Shown here piece by piece: positions 33,020 to 40,828 of a stretch of DNA of 40,828 nt. This DNA comes from Streptomyces milbemycinicus (GTDB lineage: Bacteria; Actinomycetota; Actinomycetes; Streptomycetales; Streptomycetaceae), in NCBI RefSeq assembly GCF_002154605.1, contig NZ_MUNE01000141.1, positions 1 to 40,828 on the forward strand, in the 5' to 3' direction. A program made the position numbers and the translations under genes. Below the pieces are notes generated by a model that was not told the origin of the DNA, did not search any database, and saw nothing but the letters and a program-made list of their open reading frames with translations. Every line of letters starts with the position of its first letter. Within the stretch, counting starts at the first letter, position 1.

Positions 33020-34051
33020 CTAGCGAAGGAGCTGCTTGAACGGGTCGTCGTAGGTACCGAAGGGCTTGGGCGTGGCGGCCAGGGCCTTACCGGCGTTGTC
33101 CTTGGTCACGAGTTCCACCGGCGCCTTGACGTCGGCGGGCAGCTTCTTGCCCTTGGCGGCCGCCTGGCACGCCTCGACGCCCATCAGGCCGATGGCGTAC
33201 GGGTACTGGGCCACGGTGGCGTCCAGGGTGCCGGACTCGACGGCCTTCAGCGCGTCCTTGACCCCGTCCACGCTGATGACCTTGACCTTGCCGGTCTTGC
33301 CCGCGTTGGCGATGGCCCGGGAGACGCCGAGGCCCATGTCGTCGTTGGCCACGAAGAAGCCGGACAGGTCCTTGTTGGCGCGCATCACATCAGTGGCCTT
33401 GGTGAGGGCGGTCTGCCGGTCCCAGTCGGCGGCCACCGTCTGGACCACCTCCAGCTTGCCGCTCACGCCCTTCTTGAACCCCTCGACGCGGGCTCCGCTG
33501 GTGACATCGCCGGCTATGCCGCCGATGACGGCGACCTTGCCGCCCTTGGGCAGCAGTTCCGCCATCCGCTTGCCGGCCGTCTCGCCGGCCGCCACGTTGT
33601 CGGTGCCGATATAGGTGGCCGGGGTGGCGTTCGCCGCCTTGGCCGCCTTGGCGTCGACGGGGTTGTCGATGTTGACGATGGTCTTCTTCTTCGCGGCGAG
33701 CTTGGCCAGCCCCTGGACCAGGTTGGAGCCGGAGATCGGGTTGACGATGAAGCAGCCGTAGTCCTGGCCCGCCAGGCCGTTCAACTTGTCGGCCTGGCCG
33801 GTGGTGTCGGTGATCGAGTTCGCGGCCTGCACGGTCGTCGACAGCTTCCCCGACTTGGCCTGTGTCTCGATGCCCTGGCGCATGCTCTGGAAGAACGGGT
33901 TGTCCAGCCCCTTGATCACGGCGGCGACCTTGGTGCTGCCCGACGCGCCCGTGTCGCCGGATCCGCAGCCGCTCAGGACCAGGGCTCCGGCCACGACGGC
34001 GGCAGCGGTGGCGACAACGCTCCCTCTTCTCACGGTGGCTTTTCTCCGCAT
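33020..34051 (-). CDS. Sugar-binding lipoprotein of the frc-like importer
   Basis: The 343-aa protein begins with a lipoprotein signal peptide: MRRKATVRR, a hydrophobic stretch and the lipobox VLSGC. It then follows the periplasmic-binding type 1 fold of ribose/fructose receptors (VIKGLDNPFFQSMRQGIE, DYGCFIVNPISGSNL, GKVAVIGGIAGDVTS, FFVANDDMGLGVSRAI, VISVDGVKDALKAV). It would bind a monosaccharide at the outer face and deliver it to the permease. ATG 34051 has GGAAGGG upstream. It is the first gene of the minus-strand operon and is divergent from the ROK regulator. Confidence 0.95.
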   Translation of the reverse strand: MRRKATVRRGSVVATAAAVVAGALVLSGCGSGDTGASGSTKVAAVIKGLDNPFFQSMRQGIETQAKSGKLSTTVQAANSITDTTGQADKLNGLAGQDYGCFIVNPISGSNLVQGLAKLAAKKKTIVNIDNPVDAKAAKAANATPATYIGTDNVAAGETAGKRMAELLPKGGKVAVIGGIAGDVTSGARVEGFKKGVSGKLEVVQTVAADWDRQTALTKATDVMRANKDLSGFFVANDDMGLGVSRAIANAGKTGKVKVISVDGVKDALKAVESGTLDATVAQYPYAIGLMGVEACQAAAKGKKLPADVKAPVELVTKDNAGKALAATPKPFGTYDDPFKQLLR

Positions 34052-34081
34052 CAGGCGTCCCTTCCGATGGTGATGCGGCTG

Positions 34082-34111
34082 AAAGTAGCCCCCGTTTATG
34101 AGATCGAGCAA
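34082..34111 (-). promoter_or_regulatory. Candidate promoter of the frc-like operon
   Basis: On the minus strand TTGCTC (34106-34111) and TACTTT (34082-34087) are spaced 18 bp apart and resemble -35 and -10 boxes. They sit 31-60 nt upstream of the binding-protein start in a locally A/T-rich stretch. Transcription in this direction would produce a short leader that includes the ribosome site. Confidence 0.45.
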
Positions 34112-34152
34112 CCCTTCTTTCAACTTTTTCCGTCACAAGATTGCCATCTTCC

Positions 34153-34189
34153 GTCCACTCACACCCATGGCTAGAGTGTGCGAGTGGAC
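34153..34189. promoter_or_regulatory. Palindromic operator at the ROK regulator start
   Basis: GTCCACTC (34153-34160) and GAGTGGAC (34182-34189) are perfect inverted 8-bp arms. The repeat covers the probable -10 (TAGAGT, 34173-34178) and the first codons of the ROK gene, and lies about 42 bp from the promoter of the divergent sugar operon. It is the most likely binding site for the ROK protein, controlling itself and possibly the operon. Confidence 0.6.
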
Positions 34190-35392
34190 ACCATCAACGC
34201 AGGCGCTCTCCGGACCGGGATCGCTCTCGGCGATGTTCTCGCCCTGTTCCGCGATGTCGACGAGGGCCTGACCAAGGCGGATGTGGTGCGTCTTACGGGG
34301 CTCTCACGGACCACCGTCAACCAGCGTCTTGACAGCCTTCTGGGCGCCCAACTCCTCGTCCCCGCACCGGAGGACGCGCGCACCCGGGGCCGCCCCGCGA
34401 GCCGATTCGTCGTCAACCGCCACCGCGGGGTGCTGCTGGTGGCCGACATCGGCGCGACCGGGCTGCGCACCGCGGTATGCGACCTGGGCGGGGAGGTACG
34501 GGCAGAGCGCGAGGCTCCCTCGGATGTGACGGCCGGGCCGACGGCCGTTCTGGCCCTCGTCGACGAGCTGTTCGGCCGGCTGCTCAAGGAGACCCGGCAC
34601 GAGGAGTCGGACGTCCTCGGCGTGGGACTCGGGGTGCCCGGCCCGGTGGACTTCGGCTCCGGGCGTGTGGTCAGCCCGCCGATCATGACCGGGTGGGACC
34701 GGTATGACATCCCCGGCTGGTTCGCCCCCCGCTACGACTGCCCGGTGCTGGTGGACAAGGACGCCAACGCCATGGCGTACGGCGAACACCGGCTGCGCTA
34801 CCCCGACACCGCCCATCTGCTCATGGTCAAGATCGGCACCGGCGTGGGCACCGGCATCATCGCCAGCGGCCGGATCCACCGGGGGGCCGACGGCGCGGCC
34901 GGGGACGTGGGCCATATCCAGGTCACCGTCGAGGACGTCGCCGAGCCCCCGCTGTGCCGCTGCGGAAACACCGGCTGCGTGGAGGCGTACGCCGGCGGCT
35001 GGGCCCTGGTCCGGGACCTGAAGGAAGCCGGTTACGAGGTGACGACGGTCGATGACGCGGTACGGCTCATCCGCTCCGGCGACATCACCGCCGTACGGCT
35101 CGCGCGCCGCGCCGCCCGCATCCTGGGGGGCGCCATCGCCGACGCGGTCAATATGTTCAACCCCCGGGTCATCGCCATAGGCGGGCAACTCGCCCACACC
35201 GACGAGCAGTTGTTCGCCGGCATCCGCGAGGTCGTGTACGGCCGCTCGCTGCCGCTGGCCACCCGCAACCTCCAGATCGTGCGCAGCGAACTGGATCCGC
35301 ACGCCGGCATCCTCGGACTGTCCCAGCTGCTGACCGACGGCATCTACGCGCCGGAGCGGGTCAGGCAACTCGTGGAGGGCACCGCCTCTTAG
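34178..35392 (+). CDS. ROK-family transcriptional regulator
   Basis: The 404-aa protein has an N-terminal helix-turn-helix (KADVVRLTGLSRTTVNQRL) and a C-terminal ROK sugar-kinase-like domain with VADIGATGLRTAV, VGLGVPGPVDFGSG, the nucleotide-domain motif KIGTGVGTGII and the zinc motif CRCGNTGCVEAYA. Such proteins repress sugar genes until a sugar or sugar phosphate binds. GTG 34178 or GTG 34184 may be the start. No Shine-Dalgarno sequence precedes either, and a -10-like TAGAGT is only 5 bp upstream of the second, so the mRNA may be leaderless. It is divergent from the frc-like operon, its presumed target. Confidence 0.93.
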   Translation: MRVDTINAGALRTGIALGDVLALFRDVDEGLTKADVVRLTGLSRTTVNQRLDSLLGAQLLVPAPEDARTRGRPASRFVVNRHRGVLLVADIGATGLRTAVCDLGGEVRAEREAPSDVTAGPTAVLALVDELFGRLLKETRHEESDVLGVGLGVPGPVDFGSGRVVSPPIMTGWDRYDIPGWFAPRYDCPVLVDKDANAMAYGEHRLRYPDTAHLLMVKIGTGVGTGIIASGRIHRGADGAAGDVGHIQVTVEDVAEPPLCRCGNTGCVEAYAGGWALVRDLKEAGYEVTTVDDAVRLIRSGDITAVRLARRAARILGGAIADAVNMFNPRVIAIGGQLAHTDEQLFAGIREVVYGRSLPLATRNLQIVRSELDPHAGILGLSQLLTDGIYAPERVRQLVEGTAS

Positions 35393-35402
35393 GATGCGGG
35401 CC

Positions 35403-35897
35403 ATGGACATCGAGCTGGACCCGCCGCACGGCATCACGGGCTTCCCCCTCGGCATGCCCGCGGACGGCCTCAAGGCCGCGGCCGCGGAGCTGGGCAGGAT
35501 CAAGGTCCGCAACGACGGCTCCGCGGTGCGGTTCCGCTCGATGAAGGTGCTCGCACTGCACCCGCAGTTCGAGATCGTCTTCCATCTCGAGGACGGCAGG
35601 ACCCTCGGCGCCGCGGAGGTGTGGATCCCCCGCCCCGGCCCCGAGGACATCACCGTCCGCTTCCGCGGCATCGACGTTTTCCGCACCCCGGCCCGGGAGT
35701 TGCTGGGACGGCTGGCGGCGATGGGCCTGACAGTCCTGGACGAGACCCTGTACGCGTATCTGCCCGGGCTCTCCCTCGGCTTCACCCGGGTGGCCGGTCA
35801 TGAGGTCCCGCTGGACACCGACGGCGAACCGCTGTATTTCCAGGCGGTGTTGACCGGTCCGACCGGCTACTACGACTACAAACTGGCCGACGGCTGA
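35403..35897 (+). CDS. Uncharacterised 164-aa protein
   Basis: I do not recognise this family. The soluble product starts MDIELDPPHGITGFPLGMPA. The segment GFPLGMPADGLKAAAAELG resembles the short Gly-x-x-x-Gly-Met motif that opens several beta-rich Streptomyces hypothetical proteins, and beta-strand-like stretches follow (EIVFHLEDGRTLGAAEVWI, DITVRFRGIDVF, LYAYLPGLSLGFTRV). There is no signal peptide or membrane helix. ATG 35403 is preferred because AGGA lies 8 nt upstream; ATG 35394 is possible. It follows the ROK stop by 10 bp and may be co-transcribed. Its end overlaps the convergent lacI-type gene by 22 bp. Confidence 0.7.
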   Translation: MDIELDPPHGITGFPLGMPADGLKAAAAELGRIKVRNDGSAVRFRSMKVLALHPQFEIVFHLEDGRTLGAAEVWIPRPGPEDITVRFRGIDVFRTPARELLGRLAAMGLTVLDETLYAYLPGLSLGFTRVAGHEVPLDTDGEPLYFQAVLTGPTGYYDYKLADG

Positions 35898-36934
35898 GGC
35901 CCGCCCGGCGGTCCGCTGCTCTCACGGACGACGAGTTCCGTGGCGACCTCGACCCGCGTGGTCTCGGGCTGCTCCCCGGCGAGCAGTTGGAGGACCATCC
36001 GGGCGGCGAGAGCGGTCATATCGGCGAGCGGGGTGCGCACGGTCGTCAGCCGCGGGGTGACCCAGTCGGCGAAGGGCAGATCGTCGAAGCCGACCACGCT
36101 CAGGTCCTCGGGGATACGCAGACCGAGGGTGGCGGCCGCCCGGAAGGTGCCGAGGGCCTGGTGGTCGCTGCCCGCGAAGATGGCGGTGGGCCGTCGGTCC
36201 AGCGCCAGCAGATCCAGGGCGTGCCGGTGGGCGAGGTCATGGGTGAAGTCGCCATACCGTACGAGCTCCGGGTCGAAGGGCAGCCCGGCCTCCTCCAGCG
36301 CCGAGCGGTAGCCGTCGGCGCGGGCGCGCGAGGTGAGGCGGCGTTGCGGGCCGCTGATGATGGCGATACGGCGGTGGCCCAGCTCGATCAGATGGCGGGT
36401 GGCGGCCAGCCCGCCGGGCCAGTTGGTGGCGCCCACCCACGGCACACCGGGCGCGGGCTCGTCGACCGGGGCGACCAGCGCGAAGGGAATACCCAGCCGA
36501 CGCAGCTCCTCGTGTTGCCCGGTGGTCAACTCGGGTACGACCAGGATCGCGCCGAGGGTGGGCCGGGTGGCCAGGGAGTCCAGCCACTGGCGGGCCAGCC
36601 GGGTGCGGCCGTGGGTGGCCGAGACGACCAGGCTCATGCCGACGCCGTGCAGGACCTCCTCGGCGCCGCGGATCAGCTCGACCGCCCAGGGGCTGTCCAG
36701 CTCGTTGATGACGAAGTCGATCAGCCCGCCACGCAACACCGCCGAGGCCGCGGGGCGGTGCCGGGCGAGATAGCCGTACCGCTCCAGAAGCCGTTGGATC
36801 TTTGCTCTGGTCTTCGAGGAGACATCGGATCTGTTATGCAGCACCTTTGAGACGGTAGAGACCGAAACGCCCGCCTCCTTCGCTATCTCGGCCAAAGTCG
36901 CCCCCGCCATTTCGTCCCCAAGCGTTGACCCCAT
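35876..36934 (-). CDS. LacI-family transcriptional regulator
   Basis: The 352-aa protein has the LacI helix-turn-helix and hinge (TLAEIAKEAGVSVSTVSKVL at about residues 13-32, then RSDVSSKTRAKIQRLLERYG) and a periplasmic-binding-type effector domain (LIDFVINELDSPWAVELIRG, AIISGPQRRLTSRARADGY, AIFAGSDHQALGTFRAA, VVGFDDLPFADWVTPRLTTV). It should repress the divergent sugar-importer operon until its sugar binds. ATG 36934 is chosen because AGGAG lies about 9 nt upstream. A strong palindrome in the intergenic region is its likely operator. Confidence 0.95.
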   Translation of the reverse strand: MGSTLGDEMAGATLAEIAKEAGVSVSTVSKVLHNRSDVSSKTRAKIQRLLERYGYLARHRPAASAVLRGGLIDFVINELDSPWAVELIRGAEEVLHGVGMSLVVSATHGRTRLARQWLDSLATRPTLGAILVVPELTTGQHEELRRLGIPFALVAPVDEPAPGVPWVGATNWPGGLAATRHLIELGHRRIAIISGPQRRLTSRARADGYRSALEEAGLPFDPELVRYGDFTHDLAHRHALDLLALDRRPTAIFAGSDHQALGTFRAAATLGLRIPEDLSVVGFDDLPFADWVTPRLTTVRTPLADMTALAARMVLQLLAGEQPETTRVEVATELVVRESSGPPGGPQPSASL

Positions 36935-36968
36935 CCGATGTTTCTCCTACCTTTCGGGACGATCTCGG

Positions 36969-36990
36969 TGTTGCGAAAACTATCGCAACA
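36969..36990. promoter_or_regulatory. Probable LacI-type operator
   Basis: TGTTGCGA (36969-36976) and TCGCAACA (36983-36990) form a perfect 8-bp inverted repeat with a 6-bp A/T-rich spacer. This is the shape of LacI-family operators, and it lies between the divergent LacI gene and sugar-importer genes, 30 bp before the latter's start. Confidence 0.75.
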
Positions 36991-37019
36991 TCAGCTCCCC
37001 GGCATTGAGGTGGTCTTCG

Positions 37020-38330
37020 ATGAACCGATGGGGTCCCGGCTTTCCCACCCACGCGGCACTGGTCCTGTGCGGCGCCCTGTTGCTCGGCGGCTGCGGCTCG
37101 GGCGCGGGCGGCGGAGACAAGGACGAGCTGCTGGTGTGGGTGGACAACACCCGTACCGCCGCGGCGCAGCAGTACGAGAAGGAACACCCGGACCAGAAGA
37201 TCCGGATCGTGACCATTCCGCCCGACGCGGGCTATGTCCCCACGAAGATCTCCCTCGCCAACCGCAGCAAGCGTGGCTGGCCCGACCTCGTCTTCCTCGC
37301 CAACCCTGCCGAGGCCGCGACCCTGGCCGCCGACAGGTTCGCGTACGCGGCCCCGCTGGAGGGCCTGGTGCCGGGGAAGACCCTGGACGGCTTCGCACCG
37401 GGCTCCCTCGACACCTGCACCTTCGACGGCAAGGTGTACTGCCTGCGCAACGACATCGCGCCGACGGTGCTGTGGTACGACGCGAAGCTGATGGAGAAGT
37501 ATCACTACCGGGCGCCCGCCACCTGGCAGGACTACCAGAAGCTCGGTCTGAAGGCCGCCGCGGAACACCCCGGCACCATCGTCGGCGCGGTCAACGGCAA
37601 GTACGGGGCGGGCACCTACTTCGGCAGCAGCGGCTGCCCCACCCGCGACACCCTCAGCCTGACCAAGGTGCGTATCGACACCGCGCAGGCCACCTGCACC
37701 CGGGTGGCCGAGATGCTGCAGCCGCTCGCCGAGAAGAAGGCGGTGACGACCGTCGTCCCCACCGACCCGGCGTTCGCGAAGCTCGGCTCCCAAAACAAGA
37801 TCCTGATGCTGCCCGGACCTGCCTGGTTCGGCGACTTCATGTTCAAGCCCGCCTTCAAGGTGCCCGACGGCAGGATCGCCGCGGCCCCCATGCCCACCTG
37901 GGACGGCGAGGACAGGTCGTACTCCGGACAGGTCGGCGGCGGGGCCTTCCTGATCTCGAAACACGCGGGCAAACGCGCCAAGGCCGCGGCCGCCATGGCC
38001 ACCTGGCTGACCACCGACACAGCGCTCCAGGCGAAGCAGCCGACGTATCCCGCCTTCACCGCCGCCGCTGCCGAATGGGGCAAGGCCAAGGCGAAGGACC
38101 CCTACTACGCCGCGAATCCGGTGCCCGTGCTGACGAAGGCCGCGGCCGGTCTGCGCCCCGGCTTCGGCGCCATCCGCTTCGAGGCCGAGTGGCAGAACAG
38201 CTTCAACCAGACCGTCGGCGCCGCCACCGGGGGCGGGAAGTCGCTGACCGACGCCCTGTCCGACTGGCAGAAGAAGCTCACCCAGGCCGCCGAGACCAAC
38301 AACTACTCCGTTGACCAGACCGCCGGATGA
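37020..38330 (+). CDS. Carbohydrate-binding lipoprotein of a CUT1-type importer
   Basis: The 436-aa protein has a lipoprotein signal (hydrophobic stretch ending LLLGGC) and the fold signatures of the maltose-type extracellular binding proteins: ELLVWVDNTRTAAAQQYEKE, WPDLVFLANPAEAA, IAPTVLWYDAKLMEKY, MLPGPAWFGDFMF and GGGAFLISKHAGKRAKAAA. It would capture an oligosaccharide or sugar derivative for the two downstream permeases. ATG 37020 has GAGGTGG 6 nt upstream. The stop overlaps the first permease start (ATGA). It is under probable LacI control. Confidence 0.94.
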   Translation: MNRWGPGFPTHAALVLCGALLLGGCGSGAGGGDKDELLVWVDNTRTAAAQQYEKEHPDQKIRIVTIPPDAGYVPTKISLANRSKRGWPDLVFLANPAEAATLAADRFAYAAPLEGLVPGKTLDGFAPGSLDTCTFDGKVYCLRNDIAPTVLWYDAKLMEKYHYRAPATWQDYQKLGLKAAAEHPGTIVGAVNGKYGAGTYFGSSGCPTRDTLSLTKVRIDTAQATCTRVAEMLQPLAEKKAVTTVVPTDPAFAKLGSQNKILMLPGPAWFGDFMFKPAFKVPDGRIAAAPMPTWDGEDRSYSGQVGGGAFLISKHAGKRAKAAAAMATWLTTDTALQAKQPTYPAFTAAAAEWGKAKAKDPYYAANPVPVLTKAAAGLRPGFGAIRFEAEWQNSFNQTVGAATGGGKSLTDALSDWQKKLTQAAETNNYSVDQTAG

Positions 38331-39193
38331 AGCGCTCCCGATCCCTCGCGGCCTGGGCGCTGATCGGCCCGTACGCCCTGTTCCTGGCCGTCTTCGGGCT
38401 GGCGCCGGCCGGCTACGCCCTGTGGACGTCCTTCGTGCACGACGGCGCGTTCTCCGGCGTACGCAACTGGAGCGCGGTCTTCGACGATTACCGGCTCTCC
38501 GACGCGGCCTGGCACGTCGGGACGTATCTGCTGCTGTGGCTGCCGGTGCTGGTCCTGCTGGTGCTCTCGCTCGCGCTCACCCTGCACGCGCGGCCGGGCC
38601 GCTTCTCCTCCACCATGCGGTTCGTCTACTACCTGCCGGGAGCGGTCACCGGCTCGGCGGCGGCGCTGCTGTGGCTGTTCATGTTCAGCCCGGACGCCAG
38701 CCCCTTCAGCCCGCTGCTCGACCTGTTCGACATCACCAGCGTCACGGACGCGCTCTCCGGCTCCACCCTCATCGGCATCCTGACGGTGATGGGCGTCGCG
38801 GTGCACGCGGGCGGCTGGATCGTCGTGCTGTACGGGGCGCTCAACGCGCTGCCCCGGGATGTGCTGGAGGCCGCGCAGGTCGACGGGGCGTCCACGTGGC
38901 GTACCACCTGGCACATCAAGCTGCCCATGGTGCGCACCTATGTCGCGTTCGTGCTCATCTCCAGCTTCGCCTCCGGCAGCCAGGTGTTCGTGGAGCCGAC
39001 GGTGCTGACCACCGGGGCGCCCGGCCAGATCAGCCCCACCTGGTCGGTCAACCAGCTCGCGTACGCCTACGCGACCCAGGAAGGCGACTTCGGCAAGGCC
39101 GCCGCGCTCTCGCTGGCCATGCTCGCGGTCGGTCTGGTGGCCGCCTGGATCGTGATCAAGCGCACCCGTATGTACGCGACGGACGACCGGTGA
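38327..39193 (+). CDS. Sugar ABC permease, first subunit (MalF/UgpA type)
   Basis: The 288-aa protein has six hydrophobic helices and the cytoplasmic EAA loop that contacts the ATPase: NALPRDVLEAAQVDGASTW followed by RTTWHIKLPMVR. The N-terminus (WALIGPYALFLAVFGLAPAG) is typical of the first permease of CUT1 importers. ATG 38327 overlaps the binding-protein stop. It pairs with the next permease to form the channel. No ATPase gene is in the visible operon; Streptomyces CUT1 systems commonly share the MsiK ATPase encoded elsewhere. Confidence 0.95.
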   Translation: MKRSRSLAAWALIGPYALFLAVFGLAPAGYALWTSFVHDGAFSGVRNWSAVFDDYRLSDAAWHVGTYLLLWLPVLVLLVLSLALTLHARPGRFSSTMRFVYYLPGAVTGSAAALLWLFMFSPDASPFSPLLDLFDITSVTDALSGSTLIGILTVMGVAVHAGGWIVVLYGALNALPRDVLEAAQVDGASTWRTTWHIKLPMVRTYVAFVLISSFASGSQVFVEPTVLTTGAPGQISPTWSVNQLAYAYATQEGDFGKAAALSLAMLAVGLVAAWIVIKRTRMYATDDR

Positions 39194-39206
39194 GGGGGAC
39201 AGCCGC

Positions 39207-40073
39207 ATGAACGCCATATCCCGCACCGCGCGGGCGGTCTTCCTGCTCGGCGCGGCCGTCTTCTTCGGGCTGCCGCTGCTGTGGCTGGCCCTCGCCCCCA
39301 CCCGCACCGCCGACGACCTGACCACCGGTTCGCCGCTGGGCTTCGGCTCGCTGGGCAATGTGGGCGCCGCGTGGAGCCATCTGATGAGGTACAACGACGG
39401 TGAGCTCACGATCTGGATCGGCAATTCGGTCCTGTATGCGGCGGCGAGCGTCGCGCTGTCGCTCGCGCTGTGCGTACCGGCCGGATATGTCCTGGCCAAG
39501 CACGAGTTCGGCGGGCGCCGCACGCTGCTGACGCTCTCGATCGTCTGCATGATCCTGCCGCCGGCCGCGCTGGTGCTCCCCCTGTATCTGGAGATGGACG
39601 CCTTTGGGCTTGTCTCCACGCCGGCCTCGGTGATCCTGCCGCTGTCCTTCTATCCCTTCGGGGTCTATCTCGCCTTTCTGCACTTCGCCGCCAACCTTCC
39701 CAACACCCTGCTGGACGCGGGGCGGGTGGACGGGGCCGGAGAGCTGCGGCTGTTCTGGTCGGTCGCGGTGCCACTCGCCAAGCCCGCGATCGGGCTGATC
39801 GCCTTCTTCTCCTTCGTCCGCTCCTGGACGGACTTCTTCCTGCCGTTCGTGATGCTCGCCGACGACCGGACTTTCACCCTGCAGCTCGGGCTGATGTCGC
39901 TGCTGCAGTCGACCGGCGCGGTCAACGCGGGCAGCGGCTTCAGCGACCTGGACATCCATCAGCCGGAAGCGGCCCTGGCCGGACTGGTCGCCGCCGCGCC
40001 CACCCTGGTCGCGTTCGTATTCGCCCAGCGCTTTCTGCGCTCAGGACTCATGGCAGGAGCCGAGAAGGGATGA
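39207..40073 (+). CDS. Sugar ABC permease, second subunit (MalG/UgpE type)
   Basis: The 288-aa protein has six hydrophobic helices. Its EAA loop is NLPNTLLDAGRVDGAGEL followed by RLFWSVAVPLAKPAIG. The segment FFSFVRSWTDFFLPFVMLAD is typical of second permeases in CUT1 systems. ATG 39207 has GAGGGGGA about 9 nt upstream and lies 13 bp behind the first permease. Its stop overlaps the start of the DUF2264 gene (ATGA at 40070-40073). Confidence 0.95.
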   Translation: MNAISRTARAVFLLGAAVFFGLPLLWLALAPTRTADDLTTGSPLGFGSLGNVGAAWSHLMRYNDGELTIWIGNSVLYAAASVALSLALCVPAGYVLAKHEFGGRRTLLTLSIVCMILPPAALVLPLYLEMDAFGLVSTPASVILPLSFYPFGVYLAFLHFAANLPNTLLDAGRVDGAGELRLFWSVAVPLAKPAIGLIAFFSFVRSWTDFFLPFVMLADDRTFTLQLGLMSLLQSTGAVNAGSGFSDLDIHQPEAALAGLVAAAPTLVAFVFAQRFLRSGLMAGAEKG

Positions 40074-40828
40074 CCGACCGCAACGCGCTGCAGGGGTTCG
40101 CACGCCGTCTCACCGAGCCGCTGCTGCCGCACTTCAGCGAGGGCCGGGCCCGGCTCAGGCTCGGTGTCAACACCGCCATCCACGACGACACGGCCGCCGA
40201 ACTGGAGTCCTTCGCCCGGCCCTTGTGGGGGCTCGCGCCGCTCGCCGCGGGCGGCGGGGCCTTCGAGCACTGGGGCCACTGGGTGCGGGGCCTGGCCACC
40301 GGCACGGACCCGGACCACCCCGAGTACTGGGGCGAACCCGGCCCCCACGACCAGCGGATCGTCGAGATGGCCGCGATCGGCTTCGCCCTGGCGCTCGCCC
40401 CCGACCGGCTGTGGGACCCGCTCAAGGGGCCCGAGCGGGACCGGGTCGCGCGCTGGCTGCGCTCCGCCCTCGACCGCCCCACCACCGAGAACAACTGGCT
40501 GTTCTTCCCCGTCCTGATCAGCCTCGGCCTCGACCGGGTCGGCGTGTCCTACGACCACGCCCCGGTCCGGGCCGGACTGGACCGGCTGGAGTCCTTCGCG
40601 CTCGGCGACGGCTGGTACGCGGACGGGCCCACCGAGCGCCGCGACTACTACGTACCGTGGGCGATGCACTTCTACGGGCTGCTGTACGCGGCGCTCGCCG
40701 GTGAGCGCGACCCCGAGCGCGCGGTGCGCTTCCGGATGCGCGCCTCGCTGTTCGCGGGGGACTTCCAGCACTGGTTCGCGGACGACGGCGCCGCGGTCCC
40801 GTACGGCCGCAGCCTCACCTACCGCTTC
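40070..40828 (+). CDS. DUF2264-type protein (3' end cut by window edge)
   Basis: The first 253 codons are visible. The sequence starts MTDRNALQGFARRLTEPLLP and contains EMAAIGFALALAPDRLWD, TENNWLFFPVLISLGL, GDGWYADGPTERRDYYVPWA and RASLFAGDFQHWFADDG. This Trp/Tyr/Asp-rich helical pattern fits DUF2264, an alpha/alpha-barrel family of unestablished activity found in carbohydrate-use gene sets. Its ATG overlaps the permease stop, so it is made with the importer and may act on the imported sugar inside the cell (no signal peptide). The full protein would extend well past the window. Confidence 0.85.
   Translation, partial: MTDRNALQGFARRLTEPLLPHFSEGRARLRLGVNTAIHDDTAAELESFARPLWGLAPLAAGGGAFEHWGHWVRGLATGTDPDHPEYWGEPGPHDQRIVEMAAIGFALALAPDRLWDPLKGPERDRVARWLRSALDRPTTENNWLFFPVLISLGLDRVGVSYDHAPVRAGLDRLESFALGDGWYADGPTERRDYYVPWAMHFYGLLYAALAGERDPERAVRFRMRASLFAGDFQHWFADDGAAVPYGRSLTYRF

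Overview
The window is chromosomal DNA from a high-GC actinomycete, almost certainly a Streptomyces or close relative. The reasons are the strong G/C bias at third codon positions, frequent GTG starts, dense ATGA/GTGA start-stop overlaps, and characteristic families: the CobI-CobJ fusion, an EspR-like regulator with an ImmA-like peptidase and a MAB_1171c/DUF6545 membrane protein, and ABC sugar importers without their own ATPase. No rRNA, tRNA, CRISPR array, insertion sequence or prophage gene was recognised. This is inference from sequence features; no database was searched.

Region 1 (1-12.6 kb) holds corrin-ring genes of adenosylcobalamin synthesis. cobN (minus, missing only its last few codons at the window edge) is preceded by a cobalamin riboswitch. 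Divergent from it, cobG-cobH-cobIJ form a tightly overlapped plus-strand operon. cobK (minus), cbiD (plus) and cobL-cobM (minus) follow. The set is a hybrid: an aerobic-type chelatase subunit and CobG, but CbiD in the place of CobF. Region 2 (11.9-17.8 kb) is a minus-strand operon mutA-mutB-meaB plus a FhuF-like [2Fe-2S] protein, running in the same direction into cobL-cobM. A B12-dependent enzyme, its GTPase chaperone and B12 genes are therefore side by side.

Region 3 (18-22.2 kb, minus) carries a cytochrome P450 and a conserved-looking module: a 58-aa protein, an EspR-like XRE regulator, an ImmA/IrrE-type metallopeptidase and a multi-pass membrane protein with a DUF6545-type cytoplasmic tail. 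Its role is unknown and it is the best candidate here for an uncharacterised system. Region 4 (22.3-24.4 kb) is an MFS exporter with a MarR regulator and several palindromic candidate operators.

Region 5 (24.4-29.6 kb) contains a membrane-anchored beta-propeller protein, a Ro60/TROVE RNA-binding protein with a 5'-leader hairpin, and a translationally coupled pair: a CPBP/CAAX-protease-like membrane protein and a membrane-tethered AA10 lytic polysaccharide monooxygenase.

Region 6 (29.6-35.4 kb) resembles an frc-type ketose operon: lipoprotein binding protein, permease and single-domain ATPase, a ketohexose 3-epimerase-like enzyme with its catalytic residues intact, and a P-loop kinase. A ROK regulator is divergent. 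Region 7 (35.4-40.8 kb) has a small uncharacterised protein, then a LacI regulator divergent from a carbohydrate importer (binding lipoprotein and two permeases, no ATPase) and a DUF2264 protein cut by the window end. A palindromic operator lies between the LacI gene and the importer.
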